Shown: in pieces, positions 12,380 to 21,121 of the stretch
How positions within the stretch are numbered: position 1 is the first letter of the stretch
Layout: the number at the start of each line of letters is the position of its first letter
Assembly (NCBI GenBank): GCA_015501605.1
Contig: JADNRZ010000025.1
Span: forward strand, 248,001-312,000
From: Panaeolus papilionaceus
Taxonomy: Eukaryota; Basidiomycota; Agaricomycetes; Agaricales
Reading direction: 5' to 3'
DNA length: 64,000 bases
Notes under the pieces: generated by a model
The model's input: only the letters and a program-made list of their open reading frames with translations
Told to the model about the DNA's origin: nothing
Databases searched by the model: none
Position numbers and translations under genes: made by a program

Positions 12380-14680
12380 TTAAGGCTCCGGCCCCAACGT
12401 AATCCGTGGGGGTTCAAAAAAGTCGATCTTTAACGCAGGATCCCAGCGGGACGCGTTATAGAAATTGGATCGAGACAAGGCGTCTGCGATCATATTGCGT
12501 TTGCCAGGCACGTATAGAACCTTCAGGTCATGACGACCTTCAGTTAACAGGTCGACGACCCGCTTTAGGATGGGGTTGAAACGGGGGGAAGCGGATAATG
12601 AATTGAAGATGTCAACGACGTTGGTATTGTCGCAGAAAATGACGATTCGGAGGGGTTGTTTGGCGATTGAACAAGCCCAGGAGAACGCACCTAAGACGCA
12701 TAAAGCCTCTTTGAGAAAAATGAGGTTATAGGTTGAAGAAACGAAGTCCGCGACGAAACCGAGATGAAATTCAGGGACGTAATAACCCATCCCATCCAGA
12801 CAGGCGTCCGTAAAGATGGTCAGGTCGGCGTCTAGAGGATCCCAGTGAAGGTGTTCAAGCACGAGAATCCCGCTGGCACGAGACAAATGGTGACTAGCCC
12901 AGGACAAGTCTGAACGAATTGCATTGTTCGGCCTGAAACGCTTGAAAAGTGAAGTTTTTCCTGCCATCTTGTCATAGACGTTAGAGAGACAAGGACGGAG
13001 GAGAGGAAACACATTGAAGCTCCAATTTAACCAACCCGCCAATTTCTGCCATTGACAAAGGGTCTGACCGTTCTTCGCAGGAGTACCCTTCTTGTCAATC
13101 CACCGATCCAACTCCCTGATAATCTCACGGATTGAATCTTCGTCCAAGGTGAGGATGAGATTATTGACGTCGACTTTGATGCCGATGATGATAAGGGGAT
13201 TCCCGGAGACCTGTTTTTCGCTTTTGTGAGGGATACCAAGTTCATCCCAGAGGAGGAGGAGCTGAACTTGGGGGGACGGCATCCATCGGTTGTAAGGGGG
13301 ATAATATTCGACATCGTCTTCACGACAAACGCCGTAATGGTCGTCGGAATAGGCGCAAATATATTCAATACCTTTTTTATATTTCGCAATCCAGGTGACA
13401 GAGGACATGAAAGCGATAAAGAGGGCTTGAGAAGAGCGACCTCCGAACACATTACACCTGTTAACATGATACAAGCCGTCGATGAACTCGACCTGCTTGA
13501 TCTGCCAAAGTGGATGCATCGGAATGAGACGGTACGCCTCTGAAACGTCCGACTTCCAAGCAACGAATTTGGAGTCCGGGAAACGATTATGGATGCGAAT
13601 GAGATCGGAACCGAAGGCTTTCATCCCATCGAGAGGAACAGAACCCAATCGAGATTTCTCGATCATTGAATTTAAGGAGAACTTGCCTTTGCTATGATCC
13701 GTGACCAATCGAAGATTCCTTCCATCGTCTTTGGGAACCGCGTGAACTGGCATTACATACATGCCCGGTTCAAGATTCTCGAAACCCTTTGAATAGCGAT
13801 CCTTGGCACATTCAAGGTCCCGTTGAGAGATAAGGAAGGCCGCTTGATCAGGGTCTGCAGGTGGGGGCGACGACATATCACAAATCTCAGGATAATGATC
13901 AGGGAGAATGGCGTGCGGAAAAGCGCCATCGGTGAACATTTTCGAGACGGAGTGAATGAAAGAGGGATTAGGATGATCGGCGACGTAATCGAGGAAGGCA
14001 GGGAGTTTAACAGGGGAGACGATTTTGAAAAGAGAAGGATGAGAAGCGATGGTATTCGATGCAGCAGGGTTTGAGAAGAAAGAGGAATGACATGAAGGAA
14101 GAGGGGAAGCGGAAATAGACCAATCGGCAGTGACGAGAGGAGAAACCTCACCCCAATCGTTATATCTTTTGAAACGTTGAACATAGCCTCTACCCTCTTC
14201 AAGCTCGCTCCTGACATGTCTCCCTACCATGTCCCTGCTTTCCACATGACTTACAGAGGTGGGCATACCTGCAATCATCCCCTCTGTCGCAACCTCCTCT
14301 TCGATTGAACTTATCGCAGATTGAGACAGAAGTGGACCCCATCCGGAACTTGGATCCACCGACGTTGCTTGTCCCCGATTCGATTCCATCATGGGAGAGG
14401 ATGGCATCGAAGAGATTGTCATAAGCGAGTCTGTCGGTAAGGAGATGTTGTTGTCCGCCTCCGACAAAGTTCCGAATCGCTTTGTCGAGAAGGATGATTC
14501 GAGGTGCGCTGGAGGTGAGCCTGGCAGCGAAAAGTCTCTCGATCCAGAGCCCATACTCTCGAAGTTCATCCCCTCGATGCTCAAAGACGAAGGTGATGGC
14601 GCGAACCGCGCAGTGCCAAGCAGAGCTCCATTCCGATGCTGTAGAGACGTGTTTGACCGGATCAGTTCTTCCCAACTCAA
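12380..14680 (-). CDS. Reverse transcriptase/RNase H polyprotein of the DIRS element
   Basis: The open frame is 766 codons, but it overlaps gag in another frame for about 480 nt, so the true protein may begin internally (for example at MPTSVSHVES). Reverse transcriptase motifs include VAWKSDVSEAYRLIPMHP at about residue 370 and the catalytic ICAYSDDHYGV at about 440. RNase H follows from about 615: TIFTDACLDG, EALCVLGAF, IFCDNTNVVD and MIADALSRS supply the acidic residues. The order RT, RNase H, tyrosine recombinase is diagnostic of DIRS elements. The frame has no internal stop, so this part of the element is recent or was recently constrained. Confidence 0.85.
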   Translation of the reverse strand: MSWEELIRSNTSLQHRNGALLGTARFAPSPSSLSIEGMNFESMGSGSRDFSLPGSPPAHLESSFSTKRFGTLSEADNNISLPTDSLMTISSMPSSPMMESNRGQATSVDPSSGWGPLLSQSAISSIEEEVATEGMIAGMPTSVSHVESRDMVGRHVRSELEEGRGYVQRFKRYNDWGEVSPLVTADWSISASPLPSCHSSFFSNPAASNTIASHPSLFKIVSPVKLPAFLDYVADHPNPSFIHSVSKMFTDGAFPHAILPDHYPEICDMSSPPPADPDQAAFLISQRDLECAKDRYSKGFENLEPGMYVMPVHAVPKDDGRNLRLVTDHSKGKFSLNSMIEKSRLGSVPLDGMKAFGSDLIRIHNRFPDSKFVAWKSDVSEAYRLIPMHPLWQIKQVEFIDGLYHVNRCNVFGGRSSQALFIAFMSSVTWIAKYKKGIEYICAYSDDHYGVCREDDVEYYPPYNRWMPSPQVQLLLLWDELGIPHKSEKQVSGNPLIIIGIKVDVNNLILTLDEDSIREIIRELDRWIDKKGTPAKNGQTLCQWQKLAGWLNWSFNVFPLLRPCLSNVYDKMAGKTSLFKRFRPNNAIRSDLSWASHHLSRASGILVLEHLHWDPLDADLTIFTDACLDGMGYYVPEFHLGFVADFVSSTYNLIFLKEALCVLGAFSWACSIAKQPLRIVIFCDNTNVVDIFNSLSASPRFNPILKRVVDLLTEGRHDLKVLYVPGKRNMIADALSRSNFYNASRWDPALKIDFFEPPRITLGPEP

Positions 14681-14941
14681 CTTCGACTCCTCCCAAATTC
14701 CCAGAGTTCATTTTAGGAGGATGGACGAGATGCAATGAGGAGAGCACGACATCGAGGTTGACTGGTTGTCCCTTGCAGATGTTTGTCCACTCGGAAGAGG
14801 GGAATCCAGCGGGGGCGATGGTAGACAAGCGGATTTGCGAGACAACAAAGGGGATGTTGTAGGAGAAGGTAAGGAGGAGTTTCTGGTTCTCGAGGCATTT
14901 AGGGTTAATGGAGGGGACGGCACCTGTGGCAGCCAGGATAA
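14199..14941 (-). pseudogene. DIRS gag, 5' part cut off by the palindrome
   Basis: A gag-like nucleic-acid-binding protein, readable without a stop from the palindrome junction at 14941 down to 14199. Near the C-terminus it has a CCCH finger (CDKFNRRGGCDRGDDCRYAH) followed directly by a CCHC knuckle (CKSCGKQGHGRETC), consistent with RNA packaging in the element. No ATG in this frame is seen near the junction; the natural 5' end must have lain beyond the insertion, in 19555-19738, but the simple join of the two flanks gives a stop in this frame, so the original start cannot be placed. The break is caused by the palindromic insertion. Confidence 0.7.
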
Positions 14942-16649
14942 TATATCAAATTTGCCAACTGGCAAACTAGGCTCATGCATCACAGCTGCCAGTTGGCAAA
15001 GTTTGCCAGAGGGTTTTTTCTGCCTGCAAACCAGCTAGATAGGTGTGCCGACATATTGATAGGGTTTGGGGTGGGGTAGGGGGATATCATAGGGGGTATA
15101 GGGATAGATATAGGTGATTTTCCGGGGGTAGGAGGATGGGTAGGGGTGTTGGGGATAGGGGGGGAGGATGGGGGGATACTGGATAGGGGCTGATGGCTTA
15201 TCTGGCTGGGTGGGGGTTGGGCAAATGTTGTCGGATAGATATGATATGGGTATGGGGGCGTAGAGAAAAAAATCAGGATCCCGGAATGGGTATTTTCAGG
15301 GTGGGGGGATGAGTGGTTGGCAAGCAATTAAGGAAATACACTCTCAGAGCCGGACACAAATCAAAATAAATCGAAAAAATAATATAAATCGCGAATAGCG
15401 CGCTCATTTCCGCTCCGATTAGGCTGAAATTTTGAACGCAGCCTCCCGCATATGAACCCCATTGATCCTTAAAAAATATTTTTTTACATGGGTCACTAGA
15501 AAAGCCCCTATCTTTGGCCAAAATAGTATCCTGCTCCACATTGCACCGCTCTGGGCACTATTTTGGGTGATCTATATATCGTTAGAAAGCTCTTTACAGC
15601 CTCTATAAGATCCCACCATCCGATCTGCCAAATTGTACCAGCAACTCAGCAGATCAGGTTCGCTTTTTCCGCTTTTTCAGCCCCTATTCCCCCTACTACA
15701 ATTATTTCCTCAATATTGCTTCGCTTTTGGCACCATTTGGGGGGATATATATATCATTAGAAAGGTATACACTATATCTATCTATTCATGTGGTCCGATC
15801 TGCCAAATGTGGCCACAGAAGCAGCAGATCTGCTCTGGTTATTGTGCATTGATTAAATGAGCCCCTATTTACAAATCAAATCTTCGTCCTGATCAGGAAT
15901 ATTAGTGTGATGTAATTGATCCCATGTAATCTCATCAATCCTCATTAATTAGCTTCGCTTTTTTGGGAAATTGGCATCACTGATCCGCTTTCAGGCACAA
16001 ATGACATCACACTAATTAATATTCCTCCTCCACCATTATTGCAGCATTTATTCCACCGCTTTTTTTGGCACTTTTATATGGACATATCTATATCAATAGA
16101 AAGCTACAGCTGCCTAGTATTTGAATCTGAATTTTATTTATTTATTTTCTTGCAGGAGATTACCCAAAACAGCTCCGCTTTTTTGATAATCAATTGCCCC
16201 TATTTATCAATAGCATTATTACTGCTGCATTTTCCACCGCTTTTTTGGCACTTTTTCTGCACACCATATATACCATTGCAAAGCTATCAGTGTCTAGTTT
16301 AAGAACCTGCCCTTATATCATCACTATCCTCACTGGGGACTGCACCATTCAATTTCGCTTTTTTGGTAATTAAATTAGCCCCTATCTTTAATTATATTTC
16401 TTTGTGCACCATTTGTATTTATTCCCTTTATTATTTTAATTGACATGTATATATCACTAGAAAGCTACAATCGCCTACTTTCAGAATCTGAAAACAGAAT
16501 GGAAATGTTGTGCTTGTGGAGGGAGTAATTGCATTTCGCATTTTGGGACTAAAGCGTGGGAATACCCCTTGATCCTCCTTCTCCTCCTCCCCCTTCCGCT
16601 TTTTTGGCTTCATTCCTCCACTCCCCCTGCACCTATCAACCTGAAACTT
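14942..16649 (+). repeat. Left arm of giant palindrome
   Basis: Mirror of 17848-19554. The first 80 bases contain two short palindromes built on TTTGCCA/TGGCAAA (about 14950-14965 and 14988-15010). Inward are a G-rich stretch (15060-15320) and then a series of related units marked by three boxes: AGCCCCTAT, CGCTTTTTTGG and TATATATCANTAGAAAGCTA. Confidence 0.85.
15503..16600 (+). repeat. Degenerate tandem units inside the palindrome arm
   Basis: Units begin with GCCCCTAT at about 15503, 15679, 15860, 16196 and 16377. Most carry CCGCTTTTTTGGCAC and then a box close to TATATATCANTAGAAAGCTA, at 15573-15591, 15747-15766, 16088-16106, 16266-16286 and 16448-16467, and end with another CGCTTTTT just before the next AGCCCCTAT. 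The first two units also share GATCTGCCAAAT. Spacing is 170-340 bases. The same set is present in reverse in the other arm, giving about ten copies per element. They resemble subterminal transposase-binding repeats in form, but their function is unknown. Confidence 0.65.
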
Positions 16650-17847
16650 CGTAAACCCCCTCAAAAACATTATTCAATGGCTCTCACCAACCCAATAGTG
16701 AAAATACACCCTATCTTGCATTCCATCAGCATATTCATATATATTCACTTAAATTGCTAAAAAAGCGCACCAAAATGTAATGCTTCCGTATGATGTAGGC
16801 CAGTAAATGATATTGGTATATCAATATTGCATACTGGGGATCTGAAATCCAATGAAAGTGCATTATATATATCTATATTGCATGTAGAATTAGCAAAATG
16901 GACATTTCTGTTAGTCTGGACTCCTATGGCTTTTTCCATTAGTATTTCACTCCATATATACATCTCTAGCATTGTCCAAGCGTTCATATACACCATATTT
17001 AACATTCTACACAGCCCACCACCTGATATATTGAGCCACATTTGTAATATTAGCCATATATATATGCAGGGCTTAAAATACACTATTCTGCAATTTACCA
17101 TACCATAGCAACATTATTTATACTTCATAAATGGTAGGAAATTAACATATTAACACTGGTTACACGATGCAAAAAACTCTAAGTGATTTGGACAAGTGTA
17201 GCTATCTGTAGGTTCAAAGTGGTGTGCAACCACCATAATTGATGCTTGGTGTTTTAAGAATACACAAGATCACCACTACATCAAACTCCTTCTGACCGCT
17301 TTTCTGAGGCTCTACCCTTCCACAATCATCCAAATCACTTCAAACCTTTTGTGAACGTTACATATCATGTCTCACCATCCATTTGTATGCTCTGATTAAA
17401 TTATTTTGTTTCTGATCCTCTGTCATAAGCTTATCAGTGGAAATTTGAACGATTTTGAGACCTGCTCAGAATTCTTTGGGGATGGGCTACTTTTGAAGGC
17501 ACGATTGAAGCGTCCTCAGAACAGTTTGGAGCATGTTGAAGCGGTCAGTATTCATGAAGATATTGGCAGATTACTATTCTGCATACCCTGGGGTAGTATT
17601 TAGTGTTTTCTATTCTGTTTCTTGAACTTTTGAAGCGGTTGAGTGTTAAGTTCAATGCTATTACATGTTATGAGTAATATTAAAAAGTTTTTTGAGCAGT
17701 AGAGGAGCCAAAAGAATGTATTATTATGTATATATGGTGCAAACATAGTATTTTAATATGTAATTGGTGAATAGAATGAGTGGAGCCTCTTCAATTTGCA
17801 TATAAGCGGAGATATAGACATAGATATGGTGTATATAAAGGTGTAGC
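16650..17847. other. Loop of giant palindrome
   Basis: About 1.2 kb of AT-rich single-copy sequence between the arms. Frames are short and no domain is recognisable. The last 90 bases before the right arm hold a decayed box-like segment (AAGCGGAGATATAGACATAG at about 17805), suggesting one more unit outside the mirrored part. Confidence 0.6.
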
Positions 17848-19554
17848 AAGTTTCAGGTTGATAGGTGCAGGGGGAGTGGAGGAATGAAGCCAAAAAAGCG
17901 GAAGGGGGAGGAGGAGAAGGAGGATCAAGGGGTGTTCCCACGCTTTAGTCCCAAAATGCGAAATGCAATTACTCCCTCCACAAGCACAACATTTCCATTC
18001 TGTTTTCAGATTCTGAAAGTAGGCGATTGTAGCTTTCTAGTGATATATACATGTCAATTAAAATAATAAAGGGAATAAATACAAATGGTGCACAAAGAAA
18101 TATAATTAAAGATAGGGGCTAATTTAATTACCAAAAAAGCGAAATTGAATGGTGCAGTCCCCAGTGAGGATAGTGATGATATAAGGGCAGGTTCTTAAAC
18201 TAGACACTGATAGCTTTGCAATGGTATATATGGTGTGCAGAAAAAGTGCCAAAAAAGCGGTGGAAAATGCAGCAGTAATAATGCTATTGATAAATAGGGG
18301 CAATTGATTATCAAAAAAGCGGAGCTGTTTTGGGTAATCTCCTGCAAGAAAATAAATAAATAAAATTCAGATTCAAATACTAGGCAGCTGTAGCTTTCTA
18401 TTGATATAGATATGTCCATATAAAAGTGCCAAAAAAAGCGGTGGAATAAATGCTGCAATAATGGTGGAGGAGGAATATTAATTAGTGTGATGTCATTTGT
18501 GCCTGAAAGCGGATCAGTGATGCCAATTTCCCAAAAAAGCGAAGCTAATTAATGAGGATTGATGAGATTACATGGGATCAATTACATCACACTAATATTC
18601 CTGATCAGGACGAAGATTTGATTTGTAAATAGGGGCTCATTTAATCAATGCACAATAACCAGAGCAGATCTGCTGCTTCTGTGGCCACATTTGGCAGATC
18701 GGACCACATGAATAGATAGATATAGTGTATACCTTTCTAATGATATATATATCCCCCCAAATGGTGCCAAAAGCGAAGCAATATTGAGGAAATAATTGTA
18801 GTAGGGGGAATAGGGGCTGAAAAAGCGGAAAAAGCGAACCTGATCTGCTGAGTTGCTGGTACAATTTGGCAGATCGGATGGTGGGATCTTATAGAGGCTG
18901 TAAAGAGCTTTCTAACGATATATAGATCACCCAAAATAGTGCCCAGAGCGGTGCAATGTGGAGCAGGATACTATTTTGGCCAAAGATAGGGGCTTTTCTA
19001 GTGACCCATGTAAAAAAATATTTTTTAAGGATCAATGGGGTTCATATGCGGGAGGCTGCGTTCAAAATTTCAGCCTAATCGGAGCGGAAATGAGCGCGCT
19101 ATTCGCGATTTATATTATTTTTTCGATTTATTTTGATTTGTGTCCGGCTCTGAGAGTGTATTTCCTTAATTGCTTGCCAACCACTCATCCCCCCACCCTG
19201 AAAATACCCATTCCGGGATCCTGATTTTTTTCTCTACGCCCCCATACCCATATCATATCTATCCGACAACATTTGCCCAACCCCCACCCAGCCAGATAAG
19301 CCATCAGCCCCTATCCAGTATCCCCCCATCCTCCCCCCCTATCCCCAACACCCCTACCCATCCTCCTACCCCCGGAAAATCACCTATATCTATCCCTATA
19401 CCCCTATGATATCCCCCTACCCCACCCCAAACCCTATCAATATGTCGGCACACCTATCTAGCTGGTTTGCAGGCAGAAAAAACCCTCTGGCAAACTTTGC
19501 CAACTGGCAGCTGTGATGCATGAGCCTAGTTTGCCAGTTGGCAAATTTGATATA
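17848..19554 (-). repeat. Right arm of giant palindrome
   Basis: Reverse complement of the left arm; position x in one pairs with about 34497-x in the other. It contains the same box series in reverse order and ends GGCAAATTTGATATA before DIRS sequence resumes at 19555. Confidence 0.85.
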
Positions 19555-19738
19555 GAAATCTAGCTGACATGGCTGCATAAGGCAGATGTTGCGGCGTCGG
19601 GGATAGAGGATGGAACGATGCGGTGGTGAGGAGGGAGGCTTACCGATAACAGTGATTGATCATGCTGTGCACCTTTGTTTGGTTGAGGTACCACTCACGT
19701 GACGGTTTTTCAAAAAATTGGATTTTCACTTAATTTAA

Positions 19739-19759
19739 TAATTATGCAAAGCACTGTAA
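19739..19759 (-). repeat. DIRS terminal inverted repeat, gag-proximal end
   Basis: Exact reverse complement of 11068-11088. Only about 185 bases of DIRS sequence separate it from the palindrome, so this is the 5' leader side of the element. Confidence 0.8.
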
Positions 19760-20399
19760 AATTGCTGAGATGAATGTATGCCACGGCCACATGGCACTCA
19801 CATGGTGCGGCGGGTCGGGGCCAAGTCACCCGTCATGTGTGGCCAATCATAGACGCTTCTCCGACATCTCGCAATGCGCAACTGTTGGTCATGATACATA
19901 CCCCGCACCATAGTTTCAACGCGTGTGTATGCATACGCTGTTGTGGATTCGCTCTCGTGCTACAAAAGCTCACCGTGAACCCCGAGCTTCCAACTATGTG
20001 TATTAACCTGCAGTGCGCTGCATTTAACCTTCAGTAAAGCTCCCATAAATGGGTATAAACAGCGCCTGATAACCTCCTGAGAGGAGCATAGGGTCTTGAC
20101 TGCTTCCATATCCGTCACCCCGCAGAACCCAGGTATCAATCTGCATCAATTCTGGGGAAATAAGACTTCAACTGCTTGGCTTGGGGTATTATACTTGAAT
20201 TTTAGTCGCAAATCCTGTTTAAAACGTCGACTTACGGCACAATTTTCGAAGTAAACTCTGCAGAATTTTTGTAAAGTGCATCATTGAAGCTCATTGATTC
20301 CGCAGGCGTATGCATGCATGCGGTTTCCCGCAACATGCAAAGCGTTAGAAATTCCACATCTAACCAAAGCACCAGGACGGAAGTACGTCAGTCCGGGCA
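19760..20399. other. No supported gene
   Basis: Sequence between the DIRS end and the first CCGTG array. Only short frames without recognisable domains are seen. Confidence 0.5.
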
Positions 20400-20560
20400 T
20401 AGGTAAAACGCCGTGCAAAGCCGTGAACGGCCGTGCGCGACCGTGAATTACCGTGAAAGGTCACAGTAAAGCCGCGCAAAGCCGTGCGGAGCCGTGAGCG
20501 AGCCGTGCATAACCGTGCATGAACCGTGTAATGAACCGTGTAAAGTACCGTGCAACGGCG
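20400..20560 (+). repeat. CCGTG array 1
   Basis: About twelve perfect copies of CCGTG, mostly preceded by A or G and followed by CAAA, GAAC, TAAA or similar, spaced 7-15 bases apart, plus two one-base variants (CCGCG, GGCGTG). All are on the plus strand. Spacing is irregular, so it is not a simple microsatellite. Confidence 0.7.
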
Positions 20561-20951
20561 TGAACGAGAAATACCGCAATGCCATGTAAGCTTACTATCA
20601 CTTCGAACGTTGGTGTGCATGTCGCCCTCTCAAGCACATGAAAATACACACTCGATGGCCGATGTGAGGTCAAAGTCACCGTGGTCGTTGTGGGGTGCAT
20701 GTTGGTTTTTCCTTAGTTGACAGGGCCTTCGTAACGATAGTATAAAGCTTCCTAAGACTGAGATGGATCACTGATGTTCAACAGCTCAAAATCATAAAGT
20801 AATCTGGTGTATTTCACAAAGCCCTGCTGAACTAAGTACAAATGCGAAATGAGCTGAACTACCGACCATGGGGGTTCGAAACTAAATAAGAAAGCGCCGA
20901 GCGGCACAAGAAAACGTTCGAAACAAGAGAAACGATCCGAAATGGTCATAA

Positions 20952-20964
20952 GCAGAGCAGAGAA
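20952..20964 (+). repeat. LINE target-site duplication, 5' copy
   Basis: GCAGAGCAGAGAA, identical to 27349-27361 after the poly(A) tail; fixes the 5' end of the LINE at 20965. Confidence 0.85.
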
Positions 20965-21121
20965 AACCCTTTTGATCCGCAACCACCACGTGCACCGCCA
21001 CACTCCATAGTCGAACCCCCTGTACGAACAAGCACAGGGAGCCAGGCGACAAGAACGAGGCCCTCAATCGTGAACGAAGCATCAAATAAGAGTTTATTTT
21101 TACATCTACCCCACAAACGCC

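Larger units (their letters stand above)
14942..19554. mobile_element. Giant palindromic (foldback-like) insertion
   Basis: Two arms of about 1.7 kb (14942-16649 and 17848-19554) are reverse complements of each other around a 1.2 kb loop. They stay collinear to the base: frames translated in one arm recur unchanged in the other at mirrored positions. The only difference I found is one C in a C-run near 15090/19406. The ends read TATATCAAATTTGCC and its mirror, with a TA dinucleotide as possible target duplication. No transposase is encoded in arms or loop, so this would be a non-autonomous element moved by another's enzyme. It sits inside DIRS gag. A folding artefact of assembly is possible but less likely because the loop is unique and both junctions lie in DIRS sequence. 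Confidence 0.7.
11068..19759 (-). mobile_element. DIRS-type tyrosine-recombinase retroelement interrupted by a palindromic insertion
   Basis: The element is bounded by 21 bp perfect inverted repeats (11068-11088 and 19739-19759). After an 8-10 base gap on one side the similarity resumes (GTGAAAATTCAATTT against its mirrored form). On the minus strand it carries gag, then reverse transcriptase/RNase H, then a tyrosine recombinase, which is the layout of DIRS-like elements; these integrate as circles through the recombinase and normally leave no target duplication. No methyltransferase domain was seen. Subtracting the 4.6 kb palindrome (14942-19554) gives a parent element of about 4.1 kb. Because the insertion lies in gag, this copy is probably unable to move by itself. 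Confidence 0.8.

Noticed and set aside
14708..14983. Frame starting MMHEPSLPVG that runs from the palindrome into DIRS gag
   Set aside because: It crosses the insertion junction and is out of frame with the zinc-finger gag.
16039..16302. Frames in the palindrome arms that encode identical small proteins in both arms
   Set aside because: They are identical because the arms are mirror copies; composition is AT-rich, start context is poor and no motif is present.
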